DNA of 64,000 bases from Endothia cerciana (GCA_026119935.1 JALRMH010000011.1:124001-188000), one strand, 5' to 3'; positions 46,077-58,569 are shown, numbered from the stretch's first letter. Numbers and translations are program-made. Notes: generated from the sequence alone by a model not told the origin.

Positions 46077-47078
46077 GGTGGTGCGCCAACTCTGGATCAG
46101 GAAGTGCAGTATCAATATGAGATGATTTTATCTGTCATCGATCTCTCTATCCGTGGTCCCGAAGAATACGACAGGATCAGGACCAGTCCGTCAGATTGAT
46201 AAAAGTCTGCGAGGTGGATGATTTACCCCCCCTCCCCCCAGGTGGGATCTATCCTGCCACACTGCTGTGGTAGGTAGAAGCCCCGGTCCATCTGCGATAG
46301 CCAATGCGATGATCCGTCATAGAGCAGCATTTCTCCGTGCCGTATATAGCCTTGAGAGCGGGCACTGACAGACAGGCCACAGACGTGTGCTGGCACGGCC
46401 CGTTTACGAACCTCCGCAGTCCGAATATGAGGTTGCAGGGAACAGTGTGGCGGACTTTGCGCCATCTCGTGATGGCAGCCCGGAGACGAGGGTTGAGGAG
46501 TGCCATTAGTGCAGATCGTAAGAGTCTCGAAGAGCATCTAGCGTATTACTCAATGTTCAATACTATGTCGCATTTCAAAGACCCCCCCCCCAGTTTCAGC
46601 CACAGATCTGTATTTTTGCATATTGTTTCAGAAGGGTTTTGGTTACGATCAGTCTCTGAACAAGTCTGGAAGACGGACGACGTGAGATTTGGGCCGAGTC
46701 TTCGTGGGCCCCCAGGAACGGCGCTCTGGTTGGCCACGTGGAGGCAGGGATAGCTCGGCCTGCCAGGATCTATCCCCACAGCGGGATCTACTGCGGCAAC
46801 GGAGTACCACACAAACCCACAAGTATAAGGTACTGACTGACTGGCCCAAGCTCTCGCTCCCGCCCGGCCAGATTTTTCGCCAATCAAGTACCAGACAGAG
46901 AGCTCTACAGACCACGACCCTCCGCCGCGCAGTTGTTCCAGCACTGCCGATTTAGACTCAGCTGCACCTGTCACGCTGCGCCTGTCACCGAGGCCCCGGA
47001 AGGATAGCGATACCCGTCCACGAGAACTGCTAACCCGACGAGCCCAGGGGGGGGGCTTTCACACCACCTCAAGACACA
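46077..47078. other. Intergenic region LSB6 / AIM41
   Basis: 1.0 kb without a supportable gene. Contains short poly-C runs (46581-46590) and no identifiable RNA gene. Confidence 0.5.
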
Positions 47079-47690
47079 ATGGCCAGCACCGTCAACACGG
47101 CCATGCGCCGGCACGTGTCCTCCTCACTGCGGCCATCCGCCCTGGGAACCTCTACCTTCCCTACGTCGAGATGTCTCTGGCTGTCCCGCCCATATTCCAC
47201 CGAGACAACAGATGTACCGCCGCCACTCCTGTCCAAACTGAAGGCCGACCTCAAGACCGCCATGCGCGCGAAGGATGCCCCGCGCCTCTCCGTGCTCCGC
47301 AACATCCTCGCCGCGACCACCAACGCGGCCAAGACGTCGAGCCCGATCAGGACGGACGGGCAGCTGATAGCGCTGATGCGCAAGACGGCGCGGGGCAACC
47401 AGGAGGCGAGGGAGGAGGCGCTGAAGGCCAGCCGGCAGGACCTGGTGGACAAGGAAGAGGCGCAGATCAGGGTCATCGACGAGTACGTCGCGGGCACGGG
47501 GATCCGGGTGGTCGACGAGGCGGAGCTGCGGGCTATCGTGGAGGGCGCCGTGCGCGAGGCGAAGGCGGGCGGGAAGAAGCAGGGGGAGGTGATGAAGGAG
47601 CTGTTGGGTAAGAACTGGGACGACGAGGGGAAGTATGTCGACAAGGCCGTGCTGTCAAGGCTTGCCAAGGAGACGTGGGCGGACAACTAG
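47079..47690 (+). CDS. AIM41: Mitochondrial YqeY/GatB-like protein (Aim41)
   Basis: Single exon, 203 aa. The first 40 residues are Arg/Ser-rich with few acidic residues, ending SRPYSTET, as in mitochondrial presequences. The remainder is the all-helical YqeY domain related to the C-terminal tail of the GatB amidotransferase subunit: LLSKLKADLKTAMRAKDAPRLSVLRNILAATTNA, then KTARGNQEAREEALKASRQDLVDKEEAQIRVIDEY and KKQGEVMKELLGKNW near the end. The yeast member Aim41 affects mitochondrial inheritance; a molecular role is unsettled. No intron, and the following 1.5 kb is gene-free. Confidence 0.93.
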   Translation: MASTVNTAMRRHVSSSLRPSALGTSTFPTSRCLWLSRPYSTETTDVPPPLLSKLKADLKTAMRAKDAPRLSVLRNILAATTNAAKTSSPIRTDGQLIALMRKTARGNQEAREEALKASRQDLVDKEEAQIRVIDEYVAGTGIRVVDEAELRAIVEGAVREAKAGGKKQGEVMKELLGKNWDDEGKYVDKAVLSRLAKETWADN

Positions 47691-49238
47691 GAAGTCGAGA
47701 TGTATATCCGGGAAAACGGAAGCATTATGGGCCGGCGGCCGGATGCCAGAGCATCGCCGGTATGTACAATCTCCTGTATCACCATCCGGACCTGATTGGT
47801 GCGCCATCACTCTGCACAGGGACGGCGGGAACCGAAGAGGGGCAGGACAAAAAAAATCTCTACTCGATACTTGCGGCTTCATTTCTGGTATTGTTGGAGT
47901 GAAGACTTGTCTCGTGCACCAGGGCTCAGTTCGCCTCCCCGGCGACCAGCACAGATTTGGCCGAAGCCACCGCAGGAACGACCGCCAGCCTTCTTCTGCC
48001 ACATCAGGAGATAGCGGGAACGAGGAGCCTTGACACCCAATTAACCCGACCCGACCTGCTCGAAGATCGAGGATCAACGTGCCAACGGGGACGATCCTGT
48101 ACATAGGAGGACATCCCATCGCCACTAGGGTGTAACACACATTCCAGCTACGTACCCAGGGACGAGTCGACCCCGGAGACTGACGACAAGCATCACGCAA
48201 CCGCTGACACGGCCTGCGCCGAGCCTCGGGTTGTTGCACTCGCGGCATCTGCCCTTCCTATTCGGCAGCATCGGCGCACGGCGATGCGAGTCTGGGGCTG
48301 TCCAACCCAACGTTTGACCATTCCGCTTACATGCACGCATGTGCCGTAGTGCAACGCGTATTGCACGAGTGAGGCCATCATGAAACCACGACAGCCGATC
48401 CAGATCTCGATATCCAGTGCTCTCCTAAGCCAAGACGCACTGTTTCACAACCCCTCCAAGTCGCGTCCTCAGATCTCTTCTTCTTCCCACGGGATCCTCC
48501 AGAGGAGGAGCCCTTGATAGTTGGTCCGGAATGCGAGGCTCTGTCCCATCCGCCGAACCATCGATTCCCCCTTGGATGCGGGTCATTTATAGCGCTGTGA
48601 TCTGCAGCCCCCAAGCCCCGATCCAGAGTAGCTAGACCTCTGCCGTTGAGGCCAGCGCTTGCGCCCAACAGAGCCCACGCCAGACGCCTCACCCTTGCCC
48701 AGCTTACGAAACGTCGTTCCGTCTCGTGCGGAGCTACTGCATACCAAAAGACGACATGACAGGACAGCCACAGCGCCTGTTTTGCTTATCATACCTGCTA
48801 GTAGGAATGCTAGGATTTCCGAGGCGGTCGATCATATCCCCCCAAGCGCTAATCGGCACCCGGCGGCGCTAAACGGGTATGAACTAAATGCTCCCTTGAA
48901 TCTAGTGGTGATGCAAGCGGATTAGTACTTAAGGAATGCGGAGCCCCTCGCAGTGGGAATCGTGCCTCTCATGGGCTGACGTCGTGCCATTTCGTCGAGT
49001 TCTGAAGCATCCTGCACGGCACTGTGCAGAAGCCCGTGCGACGCTATTACCTGATTGTTTCTGGATTGTTCCGGGTGGCTTTCTCCTGCCTGTGCCACCC
49101 TGACAAGTGCCAGTGCAATAAAGGGAGGGAGAACCTCCACCGCCAGAAAACAGCCCTAGAGCGGCTGACTGTGCCGTCCAAGCCAACCGATTCTGTCGCT
49201 GCCCAGGAGAGATCTTCAGCTCCAAACCCTAGTGTCAA
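47691..49238. other. Intergenic region after AIM41
   Basis: 1.5 kb where I find no gene, repeat array or RNA. Open frames on both strands are short and compositionally random. Confidence 0.45.
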
Positions 49239-49865
49239 ATGCCCATCATGGACCGCAGCCTTCTTTCCAACAAGTTCGACCTCTTCATCGCCGATCCGCC
49301 ATCCTCCACCCGCGGCCTTGCGTCCCCCGACCCGGAGGCGCGGGGCCGGAAGCGCCGCCGCGACCCGCTCAGCCCCTTCTCCCTGCCCCGGCCCCACAAC
49401 AACCCTTCGCGCGACTCGAGCACGCTGCGTGGGCGGTGCCGGCACCGCTCGCCGTCGCGGGTGAGCGTGATCTCCACCCTCTCCGCGCGCGCCAGCACCG
49501 CGACCTCGCGCGGCTCCGGCGTCAAGGCGGGCGGGGCCCTCGACCGCTCCCAGTCGCCGGCGGGCGGCATGCGGCGGGTCCTCGGCGTGGTCTTCGTGCG
49601 GCCCGAGAACCACCGGCGCAGCCAGAGCCCGTCGCGGTCGCGGTCGCCGCGGGGCGCCGCCGGGGGCCCGTCCCCCACGAAGGCGGCGGAGGTGCTGCTG
49701 CCCGCCGCCGTGCTGTCCGGGAGGCGGAGGCAGAGGACCAAGAGCCGGGGCCGGCGGCACGGGCTCGAGGGGGCGTTCGCGTCCGTGGGAGGGGTGGCCT
49801 CGTCGCCCCTGCGGTTTGCGGGCGGCTGGGAGGCCGAGGCGAGGAATGGCACGGGGAAGGATTGA
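49239..49865 (+). CDS. Hypothetical Arg/Ser/Pro-rich protein
   Basis: An uninterrupted frame of 208 codons starting MPIMDRSLLSNKF, with a second Met at 49248. The translation is dominated by Arg, Ser, Pro and Gly (SRSRSPRGAAGGPSP, RRRQRTKSRGRR), with a few more ordered segments (NKFDLFIADPP, RRVLGVVFVRPEN). No domain is recognisable. The region is extremely GC-rich, and long frames also exist on the opposite strand (49047-49898, 49235-49852), so this may be an orphan gene or chance. The NKFDLFIADPP start and the tidy stop lean slightly toward a gene. Confidence 0.4.
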   Translation: MPIMDRSLLSNKFDLFIADPPSSTRGLASPDPEARGRKRRRDPLSPFSLPRPHNNPSRDSSTLRGRCRHRSPSRVSVISTLSARASTATSRGSGVKAGGALDRSQSPAGGMRRVLGVVFVRPENHRRSQSPSRSRSPRGAAGGPSPTKAAEVLLPAAVLSGRRRQRTKSRGRRHGLEGAFASVGGVASSPLRFAGGWEAEARNGTGKD

Positions 49866-52264
49866 GGACTGCCGGGGACAGCATACGCGGACGCTCATGT
49901 GCGCCTGCTACGGCGGGTATAGAATGGCGCGCCGCATCCTTGACATACTGCAGAGGGGCCCGCCCAGAACAGAATTCCCGATTCGAGACTGGGAGGAGAG
50001 GTGGGGGGGGGGGGTCCCTCCACGGAGAGACGGCTGTCGGAAATGTGTGAGAGGGAGTCAACAGCTGCGGGGTCAACTACGTCTTTTGAGGCCGCAAACC
50101 TGGGTTGGAATCGCATGGTTACATGTGGGCGTGGACGTGGCCGTGGCCACGAGGCAGGCGGTGCATATCACAGCCTCAAGCCCAGGGCTGGGAGGCCTTG
50201 AAGTTCTTGTCCCTCTTGCCCCCGGCTACAATGGGCGTGAATTCTTTTCGGCTCGCAAGGATGTTGACGAGGGTGGCCTGGTTGCTGGTCAGAACTGCCT
50301 GGAGCATTCCATTAGGGCGGGTCTCTGGAGAGGTGAGGATGGGCCTTGCAGAAGATGAGGTACTGGGCCCGTGGGCGAGGCCAGATCCTGAAGAACTAAC
50401 TGCCCGTCTTCCACCAGGACCACTCCCATGCGAGATGCTACGTTGTCCAGGGGGACAGGAACCACCGGTCCCTGGCGTCGTCACCCCCAGGCAGATGATC
50501 GGGGATCCTGCGCCGTGGAGCGCACTGCCCAGCAACCGTCTCCCCGGGACACACAGCCCAGCTGAGAATACTATGTAATCTATTTTGTACTAGCCCGGGC
50601 CTTCCAAACCAAGTGTGTGCGCCGTCTGAGCAGTGCATTCTTCAGACTCCTGCCTAGGACCATGCAGGTTGGGGAAATTTGACAGTCGACGCCGGGCATG
50701 GCAGGGTAGGTCTCCACACCGGTAGAGGTCACGAGGACGGGGGCGAGGGGCATGTGATGCTCCGCTGCTGTGGATATCTATCTCTACAGGCCCTCTCGAG
50801 ACTGGCGATAGGATCAAGGGTCCGGCCTGTCTGAGCCAGCCGTGCGTTACGACCCAAGCCTGTAGTGCTGGTAATAGTACTTGTTTCTCGACAGCCGGGA
50901 GATGAGACAGACGGGCGGGCACACGATGACCGCGTGCTGTGATCCGCGCAGACAGAGAGATAAGGCGGGGCTGGCGCTGGGCAGCTGAGGAGCTGACCAG
51001 CCCTCCCTCCCTGGCTGCAGCCACGACAAACATGCGTGGTATCTCTTGGATGCCACAATATCTGACCCACGGCCGGGACGAGAGCAAACCCCTAATCCCC
51101 CGAGCTGCCACCCCGCCCGAGCGGCGGCAGCCCGACGCCAGCGGTGAGATGCGCCCACCGTCACCCTCGCGGTTGAGGACGGCTCGGTAGGGAGGTTGGT
51201 GCTGTAGAATAGGGGCCCGGGGGGGGGGGGTGTTCTCCCTACTGCTACGTTTCATAGCACACATAGTATAGCAGGTGCTGTCTGTACTCTATACCATGGT
51301 AGCAGGCTGTTGACTGCCGCCTGTCAGAACCCCACCCCACCGCAGCCGTGTCCCGGGTGTTGCATTTCAGAGGGGCACGTGCAGGGATTGGGGGGGGGGC
51401 CAGTTCTTCTGGGGGTCTAGGCATGCGGGACGCTGTGGGACGTGGAAGTGCCTTCCGGTGAGGCCCCCCGCGACAATCTTGTTGCGTCAGGTGCACCCTC
51501 TCCGATTTCCTAGCGCGTATCGCGATTTTGATAGCCGCAGCGGGAGGAGGAGGAAGACGACCTCCAGCACTTCAGCGACCGGCCCTGCCTGCCTTTCCGC
51601 CTGTTCACTTCACCATCAGTCAGTCAGTCAGTCAGTCGGTCACCCAGTCGCCCGTAGGCACTGTCCTGTTGGCATCGATACCTGGTGGTCAGGCCTGGTC
51701 TCGTTTGTTTCCCTTTCATCCCATCACTTCTCATATTCTTATTGGGCCCCGGCCAGTCAGTCAGAAGTGCGCTTTCGGATCTCTCACTCGCTTCTCAGGT
51801 CTCGGTCGGTCCGGTTGAATTTCGGTTTCTTTTCTGGGTCAGGGACGGCATCTAAGCTTGGAGGGGCACGGTATTTTTTATCTTTTTGGGGGGGGGGGTT
51901 TTTTTTTTCTTCCCCTCCTTTGACTTCTCAGGCTGGGAGGCGTCCTTCGACTTTCACCTGTCGCGCTCTTCCTTCGACCTGGTGGTCCCTTCCAGGAGCT
52001 CCCCCGCCAACCTCGACAAGCTGCGCACCCAAAGGAGCTCCGACGTCTTCTGTCCCTCTCAGCTCCCCTCCCAGTTGTGGCGACAACACCTGCCGCCCGG
52101 CGCACAACCTCCTTGACCAACAGTTAAACAACTTCTTCTTGTCATGCTGTCCCTGCCACCAGACATCCCCTGCATCTGAACGTCCTTCATCCTGCAGCTA
52201 CAGCGGCCAGAGGACACCCTGACTCGACTGCATCGCCCAAGGAGGGGAACCCTCTCTTGTCGCC
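49866..52264. other. Intergenic region upstream of the SNF2/RING gene
   Basis: 2.4 kb without a convincing gene. A 12-G run lies at 50003-50014 and a CAGT repeat at 51616-51638. From about 51.5 kb on, the sequence is C/T-rich with frequent TTTTCTTCCCC and resembles a promoter with a long leader. The 254-codon plus-strand frame there (51458-52222) is a by-product of this composition. Confidence 0.5.
51616..51638. repeat. (CAGT)n microsatellite
   Basis: About five CAGT units in the presumed leader or promoter of the SNF2/RING gene. Confidence 0.85.
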
Positions 52265-55200
52265 ATGGCCTCGACAAACCACCAGGATGGTAAGCCTCCC
52301 CCTTCCCCCTCCAGCCTCACCCCGGCCCCACCCTGCCCCTCTCAGGCGACCTTTGAAGCCCCGGGACCGAAGACCCCCCCCCCCCTGCCCTCGTCTCGTC
52401 CCATCCCCCGGGCATCGCTGGCTGTTGTTCTCGCTTACAGTGACGCTCTCAAGGCCGATTCACGAACCCTCCAGCCACGTTCCGCCAGTCGGCCATCCCA
52501 ACGCAGGTCTCTTGGGATGCTGCTTCCCTGCTGAACCCCAGGGGTGTCAAGCCAGAAGCGGTCTCACAGCGTCCCATCTCCCCGGCTGGACTCTCCCCCG
52601 GTGGCGCCAAGACCGAACCGAACAGCCCAATGAGGGTTGAGTTCCAGTTCGCCAACTCGGACGGCTTCTCTGCGGTTCCCACGCATCCTCAACCACCTGC
52701 GACGCCCCACGGCACCCCGAGCCCCCCCGTGAACGGCATGAGCTCTATGATAGAGCGTGTGGGAGGCGTGCAGGACCGCAGCAGTGTTCCTATGGCAAAG
52801 CGGCGAAAGATGGAGGAAGATCCCGATGACGAGAAGCCGAAGAACGGATCTCACGGGGGGGGCGGCGGCATGCTGTCTGATTACGTCAAGCAGAAACAGC
52901 AGGAGGCACGTGCGACATCTCTTGCAGCGCCGACCCAGCCCACCCTCGACCTGACTGGTGGTATTTGATCATCCCTACCCCTGGCTTCTCCCGGCGCGCT
53001 GCTAACTTGGGTCAGGTGACGACGACGACATTGTTGAGACCAAGGACCCGAGAGACCAGGAGGTCTGCTTCGGCATGGTCGCAGGGGCATCGGTTAACTG
53101 CCACATTGTTCCCTCTCCGAAGCCCGGCTCCAGGACGTTGACTCCCGGCAGCTGGCCACAGGTCAAGGTCGTTCTGCGGAGGATCGAGGGCGATAAGACG
53201 CGCACTATCAACGTGTACGACCACACCAGGACCATCGTTGGCAAGCTGAACCCCAGAGTCGCCATGGGGCTCACCCCGCTGTTTGACGCACGCCTGCTTG
53301 GCGTGCGCACCGACGCCTTCATCGGCACGCGACGGCGCCTCCCCGACGAAGAGGCTGGGAAGCCCACCTCTCGTTCATACCCCCTGCAGCTGATGGTGTA
53401 TGGTAAGTTCAGGTACGCAAAGACGGTTGCGAAGCACTTCCTTAGGCCGGAAGTCAACCTCAACCTTCTGAGCCCGACCAGGGTGGACAAGGGAGTTCGG
53501 GTCTTTAACCCTCTTGCCAAGGAGAACCGACCCGTGTCGGTGCCGAGGTCCTACGATCTGCCGCCGCCGCCTCCGATCGCACGCACGGAGGAGGAGGTCC
53601 GCTCTGAGGTTCTCAATGTCTTCGACTCCCTGGCAGACACCGAGCAGCTCCCCGAGAGCGAGCCCGACGACCGCATCACGACGCCGCTTCTCCAGCACCA
53701 GAAGCAGGCACTCTACTTCATGATGGATCGCGAGGACCCCGCGGAGGCCCTCGACCAGCTGTGGAAGAAGTCGGTCGACGCCCGTGGTCAGACCTCATAC
53801 TACAACATCATCACCAACCAGCAGTCCCGCTCGCCCCCTGCCAAAGCCCTGGGTGGTATCCTCGCGGACATGATGGGCCTGGGGAAGACTCTTAGCGTCT
53901 TGTCCTTGATTGCCTCGACCGTGCCCGGGGCTTACGAGTGGGCACGTACGGACCCCGCGCGCCCGAACACCGAGGGACAGAGTCAGCCCCAGGACCCCTT
54001 TGCGCCGCCCAAACCTGAGTTCCTCGGCTTGACCCAGGTGAAGAGGAACTCAAAGGGCACTCTGCTTGTGTGCCCCCTTAGTACCATCACCAATTGGGAA
54101 GAGCAGATCAAGCAACACATACGACCTGGTGGTCTGACCTACCACATCTACCACGGCCCGCACCGGATCAAGGATCTCACTCAGCTGGTGACCTATGACT
54201 TGGTGATCACGACCTATGGATCCGTCTCCAGCGAGCTCAGCGCCCGTTCAGCAAACAAGCGTGGCCCCCACCCGCTTGAGGAGATTGGCTGGTTCAGAAT
54301 CGTCCTCGACGAAGCACACATGATTCGTGAGCAGTCCACCCTGCAGTTCAAGGCCATCTGCCGCCTCAACGCCAGCCGACGTTGGGCTGTGACCGGCACC
54401 CCGGTCCAGAACAAACTCGAAGATCTCGCCTCTCTCCTGGCGTTCCTGCGGGTCAAGCCTTTCCACGACCGGGGGATGTTCAATCAGTACATCGTCGCGC
54501 CGTTCAAGGTCTGCGACGAAGGCATCATTCCCAAGCTTCGGCTTCTGGTCGACACCATCACCCTGCGTCGGATGAAGGACAAGATTGACTTGCCAAGGCG
54601 CCACGACCAGACAGTCAAGCTCCAGTTCTCGGGCGAGGAGCGGCGGATGTACGAGGCCTTCCAGAAAGACGCCCAGCTTCGTGTGAGCGTCATCACCGGC
54701 CAGCGTGAGCGCATGGTGGGCGGAAAGACGTACATCCACATTCTTCAGGCCATCCTCCGGCTGCGCCTGTTCTGTTCCGGGGGCAAGGACCTGATGAGCG
54801 AAGACGACCTACACCTGCTCGAGGGCTCGAGCTCCGAGGTGCCCATCGACATCGATAGCGACGACGACGACGACGAGAAGCCTGCCCTTACGGAGAGCAA
54901 GGCTTACGACATGTTCAACCTGATGCAGGATGCCAACGGCGACAACTGCATAGTATGCAGTCAGAAACTTGGGCCTAAGGAGGGTTCGGAGATCGAGTCA
55001 GAGCGCCAGGAGGAGGTCATCGGCCACATGACGCCTTGCTTCCACCTGCTCTGCCCATCGTGCATCAAGAGCTTCCAGGGCCTCTGCCCCTGCGGAGGCC
55101 CTGTCCTGTCCACCATCGCACTCCGTTCGACCAAGGCCGATCAAGAGCACGAGGCCCTCTCGGGGGGGAGGAAGAATGGGAAGCTCCACGGAAAGGCCAT

Positions 55201-55798
55201 CAGAGACTATTCCGGTCCCAACACAAAGGTCAGATACCTCATTCAGGAGCTCAACAACTGGAAGGCGAAGAGTGTCGCCAATTCCAGCGAGCCGCCCTAT
55301 AAGTCTGTGATATTCTCCCAGTGGACCACCAACCTAGACCTCATCCAGATGGCGCTGGAGAACGAGGGAATCTCATACACTCGTCTCGACGGCAAGATGA
55401 CACGTCTTGCCCGCACCCGCGCAATGGACAGCTTCCGCGAGGATGCGAATGTCCAGGTCATCCTGGTGTCCATCACCGCAGGAGGTCTAGGGCTCAATCT
55501 CACTGCAGGCAACTCGGTCTACATCATGGAGCCGCTCTTCAACCCAGCGGCGGAGGCGCAGGCTATCGACCGCGTGCACCGCCTAGGCCAGAAGCGCGAG
55601 GTCCACTGCGTCCGTCTTTTGATGGAGGACAGCTTTGAGGAGAAGATGCGCGAGCTGCAGGAGAAGAAGATGAAGCTGGCGTCCCTCAGCATGGATCGCG
55701 AGAAGGGCGAGGGCGGCGGATACCTCACGAAGGCAGAGGCGGCGAAGCAGAGGCTGATGGACTTGCGCAGCCTGTTTGACAGGGGCGCCAAGCTGTAA
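52265..55798 (+). CDS. SNF2-family ATPase with RING finger (RAD5/RAD16/HLTF type)
   Basis: Nuclear DNA translocase with probable ubiquitin-ligase activity, in the group that serves DNA-damage tolerance, repair or chromatin remodelling. Exons 52265-52289, 52454-52960 and 53016-55798 give 1104 aa. A disordered N-terminus with a basic patch AKRRKMEE is followed by a region (about 185-310) that could be a HIRAN-like DNA-end-binding fold (VCFGMVAGASVNCHIVP to RYAKTVAKHFL). The ATPase lobe has Walker A ILADMMGLGKT (about 465), STITNWEEQIKQH and the DEAH box VLDEAHMIRE (about 607). A C4HC3-like RING (CIVCSQKL, CFHLLCPSCIKSFQGLCPCGG, from about 822) is inserted before the helicase C lobe (VIFSQWTTNLDL, LDGKMTRLAR, ITAGGLGLNLTAGN, AIDRVHRLGQ). 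Assignment to RAD5 rather than another RING-SNF2 paralogue needs phylogeny. The intron 1 acceptor is the AAG at 52453, required by phase. Confidence 0.92.
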
Positions 55799-57012
55799 GG
55801 TGGGACTTGCTCTTGCTCCTTATGCCATCGACCCCAGCAACATAATGAGAGAGATGGCTTGGACTGTCCTCGTGGTATACCGTCCAATGGGCCAAGGATC
55901 GAGCAGTCGGGCGTAGAGCCCATTTCTTACACGCATGGGCCGGCGGGGTCGCTAGAGAGCTTGGCATTTTCGAAGGCGTTTGGGACGGCAATAATTGATC
56001 GGTATCAGGAGGGAACACTGCTTCGGGTCCACTCTACAGCCATGCACACGGCGGGCGAGCCCTCTGTGTCTGGTCCACGGATCTTTTACCATCTCAATGA
56101 CCAGCTCAGCCAACGTCCTGATAATTCCGGCTACTTCAAGGACGCTATGGGCAGTTTGGTCTTTCTACCTCAAGGGAGGATCTTTGTTTCTAGATTTCTC
56201 GCCTCGCAAGGGTCCCGGCGCGGCTTGCTATTTGCATCAACTCATTCAGGGTGGCTGGATGGGTGTTTGGTTCGGTCAGTCGGGGCGATTTGATTTTGAT
56301 TGATACCATGCTGGGGCAGACGGACGATCCTCGATCGACAGGTCTCCCAGCGCCGCGGATTGTGATGCAAAAATTTTTTTTTTATTTAGAAAATTTATTC
56401 TTTTTTTGGGGGGAGGTGTTGCCTGGGAAAGGCTACATGGATGGATGGGATACAGGCAGTTTAGGTTTGCCGCAGGCCTCATTAGACACGATCTGACAGC
56501 AGACTGGTTCGCCATGGTTCCTGACCGACATGCTATGCACAGCATGGTGCCCATGAGCTTGCACGGCACTTTGAATCACGCAAGAAGTCACGAGTGCAAA
56601 GGTTAATAGGAAACATCTGCATATCGGCGTACTGCTGGTACACCCTGACCTCATCTGAACACAGTTTACGAGTAATATGCGTCCAAGTCACGAAAGATTA
56701 GTCAGACACAGCAATGATGAGGTTGTTCTTCCTTCGTTTACACGCAAAGTAAAACCTGTGTTTCTTGGAGAACGCCGCCTGCCCATTCATTGCCCACGCA
56801 ATTTCCTTAAAACGCCTTGTAAATATCGACTTCTAGCCATGGCACGCTCGAGAACGGGTGACAACAAATTGGGTGACCCTTGGCAATGATGATTTACGGT
56901 TCGCAACATGCGTCCCCGAACGACTGACTGGCCCCGTACGTGTGGGCCGCGTCAAACTTCCCCCTCCCGGAGGTTGGTGGCAGATCACAAAGCCCTTGTC
57001 CTCTGAGGACCT
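55799..57012. other. Convergent intergenic region SNF2/RING / OLE1
   Basis: 1.2 kb with both 3' ends. It has AT-richer stretches around 56370-56410 (runs of A and T). No gene seen. Confidence 0.5.
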
Positions 57013-58569
57013 CTAGGCGGCATCAGCGCTAGCAACAGGCATTGGTACCCTTGTGACCTGTCCACCAGCGCGGATAATCCGCTGACCTGAGGAGTCGTTG
57101 ACGAACGACACGTCCTTGTTCTCCATCTGTGCCCGCTTCCAGATCTCGACCTCGCAGCCCCCACGGAGGACGCCGACGCGCATGGTGCTGAGCAGGTTGT
57201 GCGCAGCGTTGGAGTGCAGGTAGACACCGCCGTTGAAGATGGCCGTGGCATCCTTCCCGACAGCCGAGGAGATGAGCGCCTTGCCACCGGGGTGGTCCTT
57301 GATGAAGTCGGCGACGTCGTGGATGACACCGGCAATGGCGACGAGAGCCTTGCCGTTCTTTGACTGCTCGACGAAGTCGTCCCAGTCGATGACGGGGAGC
57401 TGCTCCAGTGGGACACCCCAGTTGAGCTTGGAGCGCTTCTGGTCAAGCTTCTTCTGTTGCTGCTGCAGCCTGCCCTTCTCGATCTCATTCTGGCGGAAGG
57501 TCTTGAGGTCGGAGGCGAGGCCGAGCTGTTTCCAGATCCAGATGCACCACTTGGTAGGGTCGTACTGGTACCACTCGATGGCGTTTCGGTAGTCGGACGG
57601 GAACTCGTGGTGGAAGTTGTGGTATCCCTCGCCGAGGGTGACGAGAGCGGTGATGACGTGGTCGCGGGGGCTGTTCCGGTCGTCGAAGGGTTGGTCGCCG
57701 AGCCAGTGGGCCAGTGAGTTGACGCAGAAGGTGGCCTGCTGGACAAAGCAGACGCGCAGGATGCCGGCGTAGATGTAGCCGCCGAACCAGTCACCCCAGC
57801 CGAGTCCGGCCACCAGAGTGGGGAAGACGAGGGCCATGAAGATGACAGTCTTGACGAAGTGCTTGTGCTGCCAGACGACGACGGGATCCTCGTTCAGATC
57901 GGTGATGTCGGTACGGCCGGCACGCTTGGGGTTCTGCTTGATGACCATCCACCCAATGTGGCTATACAGAAGGCCCTTCCTGACGGAGTAGGGGTCCTTC
58001 TCAGTGTCGGTGTATCTGTGGTGGGCCCGATGACTACATCACATGGTCAGCCATCTCTGGACGTGAGCGTGACATGGTCAAAAGAACAACTCACCCCTTT
58101 GACCACCAACGGGCGGAGCCCTCCATGGCACCAGCACCGACAGCGGCAAGGTAGATACGGAGGGGCAGGCTGGCCTTGTAGCAGCGATGAGCCCACAGAC
58201 GATGGTAGCCTGCGGTGATGCCGAGGCCGGTGTTGAAGTAGTCTACATGATGAAGGGGGTCAGCCAGGGCGCGGAGATATCAGGGGGGAACGGACGGTGA
58301 GGGGCGGGCTCACAGAGTATCGCCCAGACGGCGGTCTTGAACTGAAGGGGCACCCAGTAGGTAGAGACGAAGCCCATGATGGGTATGATGATGATGAAGG
58401 TGGTGCTGAGCCAGTCGATGTGCTTATACCAGTTCTTCCACGTCATGGGCAGCTCCGAGATGTGTGGTTTCTTTGGGTCGTAGCCGGCGGTCTTGCGGAG
58501 CGGCTTGTACTCCGTGGTGCCGTCAGGAAAGGCGACAGCCTGCCTCGCTGGTGATGTCGAGGAGGCCAT
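57013..58569 (-). CDS. OLE1: Acyl-CoA delta-9 desaturase with cytochrome b5 domain
   Basis: ER membrane enzyme that introduces the cis-9 double bond into palmitoyl- and stearoyl-CoA, using O2 and electrons from its own b5 domain. Minus-strand exons 58314-58569, 58095-58242 and 57013-58033 give 474 aa. All three His boxes are intact: HRLWAHR (about residue 99), HRAHHR (about 139) and HNFHH (about 273). Hydrophobic segments occur at TTFIIIIPIMGFVSTYWV, LRIYLAAVGAGAM, VIFMALVFPTLVAGLG and YIYAGILRVCFV. The C-terminal b5 domain carries heme-ligand motif HPGG (about 382) and a second His in HSNAAH. The fusion is the standard fungal arrangement. A long gene-free upstream region offers room for the usual fatty-acid and oxygen control. 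Confidence 0.97.

Noticed and set aside
51458..52222. 254-codon plus-strand frame upstream of the SNF2/RING gene
   Set aside because: Pyrimidine-rich leader sequence with few stops; no domain, and it ends before the real start.
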